Positions 11,229 to 22,308 of a DNA stretch of 64,000 bases are shown piece after piece. Positions within the stretch are counted from its first letter, which is position 1; each line of letters opens with the position of its first letter. The stretch comes from Shinisaurus crocodilurus. Taxonomy: Eukaryota > Chordata > Lepidosauria > Squamata > Shinisauridae. The stretch covers positions 285,980,521 to 286,044,520 of the forward strand of contig CM037876.1 of assembly GCA_021292165.1 (NCBI GenBank). The letters are read 5' to 3'. The notes under the pieces are model-generated. The model was not told where the DNA came from. It did no database searches and was given only the letters and a program-made list of their open reading frames with translations. Made by a program: the position numbers and the translations under genes.

Positions 11229-11433
11229 TGAATGGAACAGTTTCAGTTTGGTCTGTCTTGCTTTCACATGTCTTCAAAGCAAGGTCCGTTCCATCCTGTT
11301 TCCACATTAACTTGCAATTTAAAATTAACTTGCACAAAATTTTACTGTTTTTTAAAAAAACTAATAAAGTACTTACAGTATTATGGGATGGTCCAAGGGC
11401 TTCCTTTTAAACAGAATTTCTTCTTCTTTTTAG

Positions 11434-11793
11434 CCAGGTAACAGCTGCTCCAAGTGACTAGAAAGTACAGCTGCTGCCATACACATTGAAACTGAGGTCT
11501 CAATTGCCTCTGGGAACAACGGGTCCTCCAGGGAACTTGTATGGAATAAAAGATGGCTGCCCCCATGTGCCCATGGCAACAGTAATCTTCCCCACCCCCC
11601 ATACCATGTCATTGTAGATGGCTGCCCCCATGGACACATGGAAGTAGCCATCTTTTTCTCTGTACATGTTCTCTGGAAGGAACAGGGCTCATCACTCACA
11701 GGGGCAAATTGAGACCTCAGTTTGAAGTATGCAGCAGCAGCAGCCACCGCCGCCATGCTTTCTAGCTGTTTAGAGCAGCTATTACCTGGAGTT
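11434..11793. mobile_element. Long imperfect foldback element (family J)
   Basis: The left arm CCAGGTAACAGCTGCTCCAA...GAGGTCTCAATTGCC pairs with the right arm CAAATTGAGACCTCAG...GAGCAGCTATTACCTGG. The whole is about 360 bp. It sits within the gap of the split CR1. Confidence 0.65.
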
Positions 11794-11948
11794 TTTTTTA
11801 AAAAAAAAATTAAGGGACCCTTGGACTACCTCATGGAAATTGTTGATATCCAGATTACGAAGAAGGGCTATGTTCCAATCCGCACATTAGTCTGGGAGGT
11901 GCAGGGCAGGTGAGTCTGTTTTGAAATATAGACCCAATGAATATAGAT

Positions 11949-12083
11949 CAGTGTTCTCCAACCTTGGGTCCCCAGATGTTTTTGGCCTACAACTCCCAGC
12001 ATGCCCCAGCCAGTGTAGCTGGCTGGGGCATGCTGGGAGTTGTAGGCCAAAAACATCTGGGGACCCAAGGTTGGAGAACACTG
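11949..12083. mobile_element. Palindromic hAT MITE (family B)
   Basis: Starts CAGTGTTCTCCAACCTTGGG and ends with its reverse complement. The 135 bp are almost a perfect palindrome about GCCAGTGTAGCTGGC. Flanks ATATAGAT and ACATAGAC are an imperfect 8-bp target duplication. Confidence 0.85.
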
Positions 12084-12107
12084 ACATAGACCCATCCTGA
12101 CTTCCAA

Positions 12108-12350
12108 GGCAGCTCACGGTTCCACTGTGGAACAGCTCATCCTGTCAGGACATTCTTCCTAATGTTTAGTTGAAGTCCCCTTTCTTGTCATTTGAAACCA
12201 TTGGTTTCGGTCCTACTGTTCTGGAGCAACAGAAAAGAAATTTGCTCAGTCATCTATGTGGCAGCAGGCAGCCCTTCTAATATCTGAAGATGGTGGCTAC
12301 CATATTGCCTCTTAATTGTCTCTTCTCCAGGCTAAATATTTACTACCACT
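12108..12350 (-). repeat. CR1 LINE 3' end, second part
   Basis: TGTCAGGACATTCTTCCTAA, GAAACCATTGGTTTCGGTCC and TCTGGAGCAACAGAAAAG match the order seen in the intact copy at 39449-39887. Confidence 0.75.
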
Positions 12351-12504
12351 CACTAACAGATCTCCTTTATACTTGCCCCTTATAGAAAATCCTAGTACAA
12401 CACTTACTTCCTACACCTGTCGCAACACTTACATCCTAAGTAAGTAAGATGGGCTGTATCCACACCCATCTTACAGTGGCTTCCCTAAACGGAATTCCTT
12501 CATA

Positions 12505-12650
12505 TTTTATCTATTTATTTGTTACCTATACATCCCACCTTTCCTCCAAGGAGCCCAAGTACACGATCCTCCTTCTCTCCATTTTAGCCTCACAACAATC
12601 CTGTGCGGTAGGTTAGGCTGAGCTTCATGGCCAAGAGCCAGTGCTTCCAT
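12505..12650 (-). repeat. tRNA-derived SINE, MIR-like body, 3' part
   Basis: TTTATCTATTTATTTGTTAC, then CCTCCAAGGAGCCCAAG and CCTCACAACAATCCTGTGCG. The head is missing. Confidence 0.7.
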
Positions 12651-13195
12651 GCAAACACAGCTGGGTTGTGAGCTCACTGACAGCCCAGCATGCTCCTGAC
12701 TCTTCTTCACCTGTGCTGTGAACCTGGATTTTGCACTTTCCCGCAAGACTCTAGCAGCTCAGGAAAGTGTGAAAGTGCATCCCACCCCCTTTTCTATGGA
12801 AAGGAGTTTTGACAGCTAGCTCAGGGTCCCTTTTACAATGGGCTTTTGACAGAGCTATGAGTGTTTTTTTGGAAGGGACATATGGCTGTATATGTCCTTG
12901 TCAAAAAACACCCATTGCCCTGTCAAAACGTTGTATTTAAAATGTTACTCTCGGAAGTACTGTGGTAATACTATTTCTTGTATATATTATACGTTTCTAT
13001 TTGTTTATAGGTTTCTATTTGTTTTTGTAAATTCTAAGGCAACAGTGTCTGTTCATGTTTAGTGCAATACAAAATAATGCACATTTTCAAGAAATATTAT
13101 GTGAGACTATTAACATTTTATCTGGGTGTAAAACATGTCATTCTTCTCCTTTCTGATACTTAATGATTTATATACATACCATTTTTTTTTAACAG

Positions 13196-14642
13196 GTTTC
13201 TGGGAATCCTCTTTAAATCAAAGGCGAGCAGGGAGGTTTCCCCATTCTGTGAAAGGTTCTGCTTTTACCACACCCTCTGCAAAAAAAGTAAAAAACTCCA
13301 ACCAGTGTTTTGCAAGCAGCACGAACAATTGTTCATGTGAAATTGAGCTGTCAATAGGAAATGACAGGCTGTGGTTTGTAAATCCTATTTTTATAGAGGG
13401 GAGAAGCAATCGTTTTCCCCCAGATGTGCCTTCTCTGAAGATCTGTAGGGAGAGTCCTTCTTTTACTAGAGACACTGTGATAAGAACTCCAAAGAGGTCT
13501 CCCAGTCGCCGTCCACCACCTCCACCGCCTCTACATACTGTGAAGCAGCCTGAGAAACCTCTCATGACCACTTCTGAAGATGACCATCTTCAGGCTCTTG
13601 AGAAAAACCAAAAGGCAATGAAAACTGAGGTTAGTAAAAGAAGGAAGATGACAGTCAAAAGTCCTTTTCTCCAGCTGACCCTTCATCCATGTATTCAAAG
13701 AAGGGTCTTCCTCCTTCCATTCCGCCACGGAGGTGCTTCTCTGAAAGATCTTCAGGAAAGGGTTGCTTTGATAAACCTGGCAAATGCCCACTGCCAGGAA
13801 GGGAACAGCCAGAAAAGCAGAGGGATGGGAATGAAGGTTGTGTGAACAATCTCCAACGTGTTGAGGCTCCAGAGGCACTTGATCAGGGGCTGGAGAAGAA
13901 CCCCTCACCATGTCAAGAAGCAATGGCAGGAGTAAGGACAAGAAGATGCCAGTTGAGCTGCAGAGGAAGCCCTTGGAGAAGCTGACGGGGATTCCTGTCC
14001 CACCCCCACGGAAGAAGAGGCTCTCAAGAGAGCCATCCTCCGCCAGCAGTTGCCATTCAGAATACATGAGCATTGAAGAGTCGGAAGTGTTAGTTCCACA
14101 AGGAAATGCAAGGCCAGTAGAAAAAACTTGCTCTGAGGCAAAAAGGGGATCAAAGTTGGCTTGTAAGCTTGCCAGCATATCAGCTTGTGAAGGATCTCGT
14201 GATTCACTGCATTGCCCAGGAAGCAACGCGGGGCCCCAAACACCTTCCTCTGAGCCGGACTCCTATTCCACGAGTAGCACTGAGGATGAGCTGGAGATAG
14301 TGACCAGCCCATCTGTGAAGAAGACCCGTTCCATGATCTTAGGAAGGGCAAAGCACCGTCTGTCCATGGTCAGCCTGAGCCATGTCTTCACAGCTTTCCT
14401 GTCTGCTGACAGGAAGCTCCAGAAGAAGATCATGGAGCTGGCTCAAGACAAGGACTCTTACTTTGGCAACTTGGTGCAGGACTATAAAGTGTACAGTCTG
14501 GAGATGATGGCAAGGCAGAGCTCCAGCACCGAGATGCTGCAAGAGATCCGCTTAATGATGACGCAGCTGAAGAGCTACTTGATACAAAGTATAGAGCTGA
14601 AATCCTTTATGGACCAGGCTGTTCACACGGACGAGAAAGTAG
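13196..14642 (+). CDS. RIN3: RIN3 large exon: proline-rich linker and RIN-homology region, with two frame breaks
   Basis: Acceptor T-run plus AACAG at 13191-13195; donor GTGAGT at 14643. The first part (frame of 13198) reads GFWESSLNQRRAGRFPHS and continues to a proline-rich SPSRRPPPPPPLHT motif near 13500-13540, a likely SH3 ligand (RIN3 is known to bind BIN1 and CD2AP through such motifs). The last part (frame of 13910) holds PVPPPRKKRLSREPSSAS, an STSSTEDELEIV acidic-serine stretch, then the start of the RIN-homology helices (SMILGRAKHRLSMVSLSHVF). The two ends are in different frames. Frame of 13198 stops at 13843 and frame of 13910 opens only after a stop at 13880, so one indel cannot join them. 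The third frame is open from 13638 to 13985 and reads plausible RIN linker (GLPPSIPPRRCFSE), so two separate 1-base losses, near 13660-13670 and about 13915-13935, explain it. The exon length (1447) is also 2 short of the required multiple of 3. Confidence 0.9.
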
Positions 14643-15549
14643 GTGAGTGCTCCCATTTCTACTCTTCTTTGGGGTACAGCAGAGTGAGGTGAGAACATGG
14701 GAAGGGGGCATCTAAGGAAATTATTAGGGGAAACTGGGACAGTTCCTTTGGCATGTACAGGCAGCTGCTGAGACACAGACCTTTAGGTCTGCAAAGCAGA
14801 CTTGCTTACTCATTTTTTCCTTGTAATATGAACATTTAAAAAAAAATGGGTCTGGATGCAGCAGTGCTGTCAAAAGGCAAGTTGCGGAATTGCTGATTGG
14901 GCTCTATTCTTTGCTTGTGTCCTATTTATTGATTGGATTTGTATTATACCCTTCTTCCAAAGGGTTCAGACTGACATGCATGAGATTCTCCCATTTTTAG
15001 AAATGCTAGATGGAGAAATAGTCACTTGATCCAGGCCAAAGAGCAAGTTTCAGTGCCTGAAACTCCATACACTGTGTCACAAGACTAGAATTCTAACTGG
15101 CCCATGGACTTTTCTTCCTCTCCTCCTCCATTTCTAGACACAATCAATTTTATGAGATCAATGAAGCATAATTGTTGGTTTCTTTGTTAGTATGCGAGGA
15201 AGAACATGTAGATCAAACTGAGTTCAGGGTTAAAGTATTAGTCAAGAATATCTAAGTTCTTCAATTTTGGCTCTTTTCCCACAGACCTTTTCCTTCTTGT
15301 TTTTATTCTATGCTGTGTTGAAGTATGACGTATTATACATGAACAGTGTGTATGCGCAGATAGCAGACTTGGCTGGGTAGAAACCAAGAAAGTCTACTTT
15401 CTGGAGAACTGAGTTGTTCCTTGAAACTCTTGGTGCTCACTTAGATTAGTCATCTGTTATGTGTTGCACCAGACATTCCTGTGCATTAAGTCCAATGGCC
15501 TTTAGTTGGTAGAGGATCTATCTGAATCATAGCTATTCACAGATTAAAC

Positions 15550-15655
15550 CAACTTTGTACTACCTTGAGTTTTGTACCTTAAAAGGCAGCCTAAAAATAT
15601 TGTTGTTGTTGTTATATAATATAATTATATTTAACAACATCATCATCATCATCAT
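15550..15655 (+). repeat. LINE 3' tail with GTT/ATC simple repeats
   Basis: CTTGAGTTTTGTACCTTAAA leads into GTTGTTGTTGTT and later CATCATCATCATC. It resembles L2-type tails. Confidence 0.5.
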
Positions 15656-15984
15656 ATGCAACGGATGACTGTGGCCACTTTGGAAGTAGGGTTGCCAACT
15701 TATTTTGCTAGTGCTACTCCTGGGTAGTCTGGCATGCAGAAAACTAACTGATGAGCCTTTTTCTGAGGTGATGGGGAATTTACCTTACCAGCTAAATTCC
15801 TGCATATCAGGTGGTTTTTAAGACACAAGAGCAGGACTAGTAAAAAAGAAGAAGAGAGTTGGCAATCCTATTTGGAACTAGAGTTTTCACTTTCATAATC
15901 TCTAGCAACTACTAATTTCTCCCTACCCAGCTGGAATAACTGCTGACTCAGAGAGACCCATAGAGGTTCACAGATGTTGTTTAG

Positions 15985-16075
15985 GCTGCAATTCTATGCA
16001 GTTTACTTGTTACTAAGCCCTATTGAACTCACTGGGGCTTACTTCTGAGTAAACATTCTTAGGATTGCAATATAA
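15985..16075. mobile_element. Short foldback MITE (family G)
   Basis: TTTAGGCTGCAATTCTATGC at the left, CTATTGAACTCACTGGGGCTTA in the middle and TTCTTAGGATTGCAATATAA at the right. Related copies are at 20350-20480, 42899-42990 and 32080-32150. Confidence 0.6.
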
Positions 16076-16196
16076 GTGCCTTAGCATAGCCTCCAATGCT
16101 ATGTTGCAAATTAGTAGCATGGGGGGCATAATTTGTGTTAGGATTGACAAGTTAAATTGAGTGTGGATTAGATCTCTCAGGGAAGAGGAAACTTTG

Positions 16197-17420
16197 CCAT
16201 CATTCATCATCATCATCAGGCGATCACTCGTGACCGAGTAAGATTGTCTTCCAGGATAAAAAATTTACAAAAAGGAAATTTTAAAAGGAGGAAATTCTAA
16301 AGAAAATTGTGTAGACTATAGCGATGGGTCCGTAAGTGACTGTGGAGGCCAATTCTAGATCCACACAGCTTCCCACAGTGAGGACACAGGTTACCAGATG
16401 GAAGATGGTCCTGTAAAGGATTCGTTTGACGTGCTTTTCGCCTAGCACGTTTCTCCCATTCACCTTGCACTCGGGCTTCTTCAAAGTCCATAGAACCTTT
16501 GTGAAAGGCCAACCTCCAGTTAGATCGTTCATGGGCCAGAGCTTCCCAGTTTTCGATGTTTATATTGCATTTTTTTAGATTAACCTTATGAATATCTTTA
16601 AACCGTTTATATTGACCACCGATATTCCACTTTCCATCCTTGAGTTGGGAATAAAGTAACTGCTTTGGGAGACGGCAGTCAGGCATTCGAACAACATGAC
16701 CGGTCCACTGAAGTTGGCGTTGAAGGATCATTTTTTCAACGCTAGTAGTCTTTGCTTCTTCCAGTACACTGACATTTGTTCGCCTATCTTCCCAAGTAAT
16801 TCGCAGGATTTTCCGGAGGCAACGGTGATTAAATCTTTCAAGGAGGTGGAAGTGACGTTTATAGATAGTCCATGTTTCGCAGGCATACAATAAAGTTGGC
16901 AATACAATGGCTTCATAAACCAGTGTTTTGGTCTTCTTACAAATATCCCGATCTTCGAACACTATGTTTCATTCGAGAAAACGTGGCACTTGCGGAGCTC
17001 AAACGATGCTAGATTTCACTGTCGATGTTAGCTGTAACAGAAAGATAGCTGCCAAGATAGAGAAAATGATCGACATTTTCAAGTATTGTCCCGCCAAGCT
17101 GGATAGATGGCATCACCAAAGGGTTAGCTTGCACTTGCTGATGAAGCACTTTGGTTTTTTTGATGTTAAGTGAGAGACCAAGTTTTTCGTATGCTTCTGC
17201 AAAAGCATTTAGGATAGTTTGGAGATCATCCTCTGAATGTGCGGAGACCACGTTATCATCAGCATACTGAAGTTCCACAATGGAGGTTGTAATTACCTTA
17301 CTTTTTGCTTTCAGCCTGCTGAGATTAAAAGCTTTCCATCTGTTCGATATATAATTCCCACACCATTTGCCATCATTACACTTGTATAAAGACAAGTGCA
17401 TTTCATGTATTTCAATTGTT
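16197..17420 (-). pseudogene. Non-LTR retrotransposon 3' half: RT remnant and C-terminal zinc finger
   Basis: On the minus strand 17401-17009 encodes an RT palm segment with LQYADDNVVSAHSEDDLQ and LSLNIKKTKVL. After a frame break, 16962-16297 encodes LVYEAIVLPTLLYACETWT, MILQRQLQWTGHVVRMPDCR and a terminal CPHCGKLCGSRIGLHSHLRTH, a C2H2-type finger. The layout (RT, thumb, C-terminal finger) marks an endonuclease-type LINE; I cannot place the clade with certainty (Nimb/Vingi-like is my guess, BovB/RTE is less likely). The tail at 16197 carries ATC repeats. The 5' half is absent and the frame break makes it dead. A shorter copy lies at 48395-48832. Confidence 0.85.
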
Positions 17421-18604
17421 ACCCTGTGGTTACATTGCTATAAAACAGAACAGATACACTGGCCACATTCCAAAACAGAGCTAGGCCTGCTTAAGATCAT
17501 GTACTGGATTGTGACCCCTCTAGAGCAGACAACAGGACAGATGCAATTCACGTGATGCAATTTGCTGTGCTTCTGCAAGTCTGATGGAAATATATATCCC
17601 CCCCCCCCCAGGTGTTTTTGTTCACTTTCTGGATGTTAAGCAAGCATTAGGCAATAGCCTCGGTACAGTATGGACAGGAGTGGTGTGAACTGTAGAATAA
17701 GTAGCCTCATGTTGCTGCATGTCCATTAGTAGGATCCAGCCCTGTTGAGGATTGCACTCAGCAGAGCTGTAGGAGTCGATGCGATGCAAACAACGGCCAT
17801 ATAGGGAAACAAAAGTTTTAAAGTGTTGCATCATCTAACATCAACCCGGGTGGGATGGTCTTTCTACACAGCCGTATTGTCGACACTTCCTCCTAGAAGT
17901 TCTGCTGCCCTTTCAAACTAAACATGGCAAAGATTGACATCCTTGTCTTTTCATTGAAACTCTCTCCACTTCCCTTTCATGTACCACTTTCTGAGAAATT
18001 ACTTTTCTTCTCTAGAAAAGCTAGACTTCTAAAAAATAGTATGCAAGTAACAAGTATTTTAAGTTTTGAGGTTTATGAGGGTCAAGCCCAGCACTTCAGA
18101 ATTCCCAAGGCAAAATACAGTAATATTCTTAAATAAGGAAACAGTTTACTCAGGAAAACAAATTCAGACATATAAAAGAATAATGTCATGCATTCTCACT
18201 AATGCCCTGCTATAGCTTAGATGTTGGATACTAAAGAGAGTTACAGAGAGGTCATTTTACTTAACATGTAGCTCCTAGATAGTGAAGACCTGCATCTGCT
18301 TTCACCAAAACTAAGACCTTCAAATTTGACTATAAATCCCAGAAAGAAGTTTCATTAATATGCAGAGGGACACAGAAAAGGTGGCAGAGAAAAACTAAGG
18401 TTAAATCTTACTTTCATAATTAGTCCAGCCCTCAGAAGTATTTTCATGTTTCGTAGAGTGACAAAGCAGGTAGAACAAATTACAGATTAGTGAAAAGTTG
18501 TGTGAATATGCACTTAGGCTGGCTCTTAGATAGATGAATCTATCTGTTCTACTATGTTGATTTCTCACATGTATTCCTTTTACATCTTATTCCCTCTCTT
18601 CCAG

Positions 18605-18913
18605 AGGTGATTGTCGAGTCAGCTTTGCACAAGTGTGTCTTGAAGCCTTTAAAAGAGGCCATCGATACCTACTTAAGGGAAATCCACAACAAAGATGGAT
18701 CCTTCAAGTTCCTGAAGGAAAACCAGCAAGTCATACAAAATACAACTACCACTGACCTGGGAGTCACCACTAGTGTGCCTGAATCTGCATTGCTGGAGAA
18801 AATCCTACACAAATTCACAAGCATGAACAAGGCCTACTCTCCAGAGAAAAAGATTAGCATCCTGCTGAAGTCCTGCAAACTCATCTATGACTCCATGACT
18901 CAGGGAAACTCAG
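18605..18913 (+). CDS. RIN3: RIN3 exon: RIN-homology end and VPS9 N-terminal helices
   Basis: This 309-nt exon has acceptor CTCTTCCAG ending at 18604 and donor GTAGTG at 18914. It completes the Glu of VEVIVE and encodes SALHKCVLKPLKEAIDTYLR, the start of the helical bundle that precedes and supports the VPS9 fold, followed by PESALLEKILHKFTSMNKAY and SPEKKISILLKSCKLIYDSM. The KI..LLKSCKLIY helix is a conserved VPS9 hallmark. The exon ends with the first base of the Gly codon of SGKPYGADDF. The donor is weak beyond position +2 (GTAGTG), but the phase fits exactly. Confidence 0.95.
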
Positions 18914-19151
18914 GTAGTGTGGGACAACCCAAAACCTCTTGCTGTTGCATTTATTTTTTTAATGTCTTCTGGATTACAGAGGATCCCAATAGTTATAAAA
19001 TGACTTATGATGGCTAGTTCAGAATTGTATTGATCATTATGCTAGGTTTGCTGCAGCCAGTCTGAAACCACAGCTGAAGCTTCTAGTGCTTGTTAATGGA
19101 GACCAAAAACATAACAGAAATATTTGAACAGCTTTAGAGAACAGTTTAATT

Positions 19152-19287
19152 CAGCCTTCCCCAACCTGGTGCCCTCCAGATGTTTTGGGCTACAAATGCC
19201 ATCGTTCCCAACCATTGGCCATGCTAGTTGGGGCTGATGGGAGTTGTAGACCAAAACACTGAAAGGGCACCATGTTGTAGAAGCCCG
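19152..19287. mobile_element. Palindromic hAT MITE (family A)
   Basis: CAGCCTTCCCCAACCTGGTG at the left. The right arm is degenerate (GGGCACCATGTTGTAGAAG). Flanks GTTTAATT and GTTTGATT agree at 7 of 8 positions. Confidence 0.8.
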
Positions 19288-19763
19288 GTTTGATTAAACA
19301 CAATAGAGGTCCCAAAATGATTTCAGGAACTAGGGTGGTGTTAGCAACTCCTTTTGGAACACGGATAAAGGACTTCTACAATATTGCCTGTAGGAAAGAC
19401 ATTTTATCAACCCAGTTGGAACTTCTGCTATGTTTAATTAAGCTGTTCCCTGCACCAATTGGATTTGCAGTGCTACCCTCTTCTGTGATTGGAGATTATC
19501 TTTATGTAGAGAGAGAGAGATTTGCTCCCTTTTTAAAAAAAATAAATAAATCCCAGGAGCCCCAAATATGGTGACTAATTGCAGGGGTGGGACAAAGGCT
19601 ATCTTTTTATCTGCATAGGGATTTAATAATACTGGTAGATTATTCATCAGGAGAAGAGTGGTCCAGTTCTCTACACAATAGAATGTTCAAGTCTGGAACT
19701 AACAGGACAGAGAGGAGGTGTATCAATATGAGTGCCTTTGTGTAAATACAGGCAGAGCCCTAG

Positions 19764-19825
19764 GGATCCAAGGGGCAATATCCAATACTGCCTAGGGATC
19801 CAAGGGGCAATATCCAATACTGCCC
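19764..19825. repeat. Tandem duplication of about 33 bp
   Basis: TAGGGATCCAAGGGGCAATA followed by TCCAATACTGCC occurs twice head to tail, next to the MITE at 19837. Confidence 0.9.
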
Positions 19826-19836
19826 ATGCACTAGTG

Positions 19837-19972
19837 CAGGGCTGTCCAACCTTGGGTCCCCAGATGTTGCTGGTCTACAGCTCCCAGCATACCCAGCCAG
19901 CATGGCTAATGGCAAGGTATTCTGGGAGCTGTAGTCCAGCAACATCTGGGGACCCAAGGTTGGACAGCCCTG
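19837..19972. mobile_element. Palindromic hAT MITE (family C)
   Basis: CAGGGCTGTCCAACCTTGGG and its reverse complement at the ends, with inner AGCTCCCAGCATACCC. Flanks CACTAGTG and CACTAGTT agree at 7 of 8. Confidence 0.88.
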
Positions 19973-20217
19973 CACTAGTTGGACATTCCACTAGCACAAT
20001 GAGAGCCAAGTGGTTTCCAAAGCAAGCAGAATTGCTAGTTTCCAGAATGGCTCGGGTTAGTGGAGCTTACAGAAGGGAGCTCTGCTGACCTGTCTCATTC
20101 TGGAAACAAGTGCTTTGGCTGATTTCTGGGGTTCCTTTTAAAAGCACTAGTTCCTGTTGCACTAGCGGTGGGTCCCATGAATGCAATGGAACCAGTGGAG
20201 TGGCAGTCTTAGATACT

Positions 20218-20300
20218 GCCCATTTATTTATTTATTTATTTATTTATTTCATTTTTATACCGCCCAATAGCCGAAGCTCTCTGGGCGGTTTACAAATCAG
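20218..20300 (-). repeat. LINE/SINE 3' tail with TTTA repeat
   Basis: (TTTA)n, then TACCGCCCAATAGCCGAAGC and TCTGGGCGGTTTACAA, a tail typical of amniote L2-mobilised elements. Confidence 0.6.
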
Positions 20301-21486
20301 ACAATATTGACACTGTTACTGACTGTGCTATGCTATCTATGTTATTAACCCAGAAGTAATTCTCACTGTGTCCACCAGGACTTACTCCCTAGTAAGTTTG
20401 TGTAGACTGTCAGTGGAACACTATGCACATCTACTCAGAAATAGGCTGACTCCCTGCTAAGTGTGTATAGGATCGCAGCCGGAATCTGTTCTTTGTTATC
20501 CAGATCTGATTTTAATCTGATTTTGTTGCTGGTTTCTGTATTGTTTGAGACAAGATACCAAATTTCTGTAAGACTGGTACACTCTCTGGATAGGGCGACG
20601 TCTGAATGGTTTGCTTAATGATATTTGTAATGTGTTTTGCGATCCTCACATGGGGATGGGATCTACTCCACTAATGATGGATTATTTGCCCCGTTGTGCC
20701 ACAGAACTGAAAAAGAAGCCTGTCCATCCAGAGCCTTAATTTCTTTATGGAGGTCTGGGAAGGATTCCAATTCCTTTTTAACTCCACATTCAATTATTAA
20801 ATACCAATTTCATTCAAGCACTGTAGCCCAACCAGTGGCCGATGGATGCTGCAGATCGTTTACCTAGAGGACTATAATAGCATGGGGGGGGGGGTTGTAG
20901 CATACGAGAGGGCTTATTTTAAGCCTCTTATAGATATTTATGAAGCAACTGTCTCATGTCATTGGGGAGGAAAGAGGAGGAGGCAAGCTGGATTTGGAAT
21001 AAGGCAATTCCACCTTGAACAAGTGAGACCATTTCCAATGTCATTGAAGCAGCCACTGAAGGACTTCTCTGCTGCTAATGAGCTCTTTGGTGAGAACCAG
21101 TCCAGGAGACAAACGCGGAGGTTACAATCAAGCCTGCCCAGAATCAAGCTAGCTCTCTCTCTCTCCTCTCCCCTCTCTCTTTCTGTAAATCCCTTTGTAT
21201 AGAGAATACTGAAGTATTACATACATATCCAAGACTCTTGCATATAAAACACTGATCCTAAACATTTGGTAGATTTTTAAAAAAGAATTGTAACCAGTTG
21301 TGCCGTTTGTGGAAGAGCCTTTAATCTAGTGGAGGCCTCAGCTAACGGAAGAGGAGAAGTGATTTTTGCTAATTTCCTCTTCACTCTGCAGCACCGTCCC
21401 CCTGTACCACTTTTCATGCTATTTTGGAAACTCAACCACCCACCCTGGAGAGGATTTTTGGGTGCAGGGAGCTGTAGGAGGAAGGG

Positions 21487-21848
21487 GGAATCAGTACATA
21501 AGAAGAGCCATGCTGGATCAGGCCAAGGGTCCATCTAATCCAGCATTCTGTTCACACAGTGGCCAACCAGCTGCCCATGGGAACTCCACAAGCAGGACAT
21601 GAGTGCAACAGCACCCTCCCACCCATCTCCCCCAGCAACTGGAGTACATAGGCATACTGCCTCTGATCCTGGAGGAAGCATATAGCCAATCAGGACTAGT
21701 AGCCACCAATGGCCTTCTCCATGAATTTGTCCAATCCCCTTTTAAAGCCCTCCAAATTGGTGGCCATCACCACATCTTGTGGAAGTGAATTCCATTAGTT
21801 TAACTATGTGCTGTGTGAAGAAGTACTTTGTAGGCCTGTTGTGTGGGC
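21487..21848 (-). repeat. CR1-type LINE 3' region
   Basis: AAGAGCCATGCTGGATCAGG, CATTCTGTTCACACAGTGGC and AATCCCCTTTTAAAGCCCTC, in the same order as 42066-42480. On the + strand a related 3' end is at 26905-27290. Confidence 0.75.
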
Positions 21849-22182
21849 TTATTTAAATTTGTGAGCTTAGTGCAGTGTGGATTTCAGGGGCAGCCAACCT
21901 GCAGCTTCATAAGTACATAAGAGCGATGAGCGATCCCTTCCCCTCCTGTTCCAGTAGCAGAAGCCTCTGCTACATCAAAAACCCTTCTGTGAACAGAAGG
22001 GCACTGTTGGATTCGGCCCTTTATTTTTTAAGTGTAGTGGAGCCAGGGCTCACAGGGACACCGGGCCAGCACTCTTTGATTAGCAGGGAATTCCCTGTTC
22101 TCTCTAAGCTTAGCTACAGTCCTCACAGTAGTAGGGGAGAAATGAATTTTCCTGGCAACAATATAGCATTTCCTGTTATAAT

Positions 22183-22308
22183 GCAAAGTATTTTGGGGTG
22201 CCTTGGTCTTGAATGGGCAATTAAGACCTATAATAATCTTTGCTAAAGACCCGCTGTGGTGGAAATGAAAACTGCTAGAACCAGTTTGTTGATATGAATC
22301 AACACAGC
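22183..22308 (+). repeat. Unclassified repeat K fragment
   Basis: TGCAAAGTATTTTGGGGTGC and GAAAACTGCTAGAACCAG match 55150-55240 of the larger copy. Confidence 0.6.

Larger units (their letters stand above)
5011..13195. other. RIN3: RIN3 intron, repeat-rich
   Basis: This 8.2 kb intron lies before the large exon. Recognised repeats are listed separately. The GC-richer block 5100-5900 holds several overlapping frames on both strands with no family I recognise; its CATTGGGCTGGATCCA at about 5607 reappears inverted at about 50533-50550, so part is a dispersed repeat. 6100-6780, 7000-7440 and 12780-13190 show nothing recognisable beyond A/T-rich tracts. Confidence 0.6.
14643..18604. other. RIN3: RIN3 intron with an inverted LINE remnant
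   Basis: It holds an L2-type 3' tail with GTT repeats (15550-15650), a short foldback (15987-16070) and the LINE at 16197-17420. 14650-15540 and 17420-18600 show nothing recognisable; the poly-C run at 17599-17609 is low complexity. Confidence 0.6.

Noticed and set aside
18914..19016. Read-through extension of the 18605 exon
   Set aside because: The next exon completes the Gly codon and the VPS9 motif SGKPYGADDF, so the GTAGTG donor is used.
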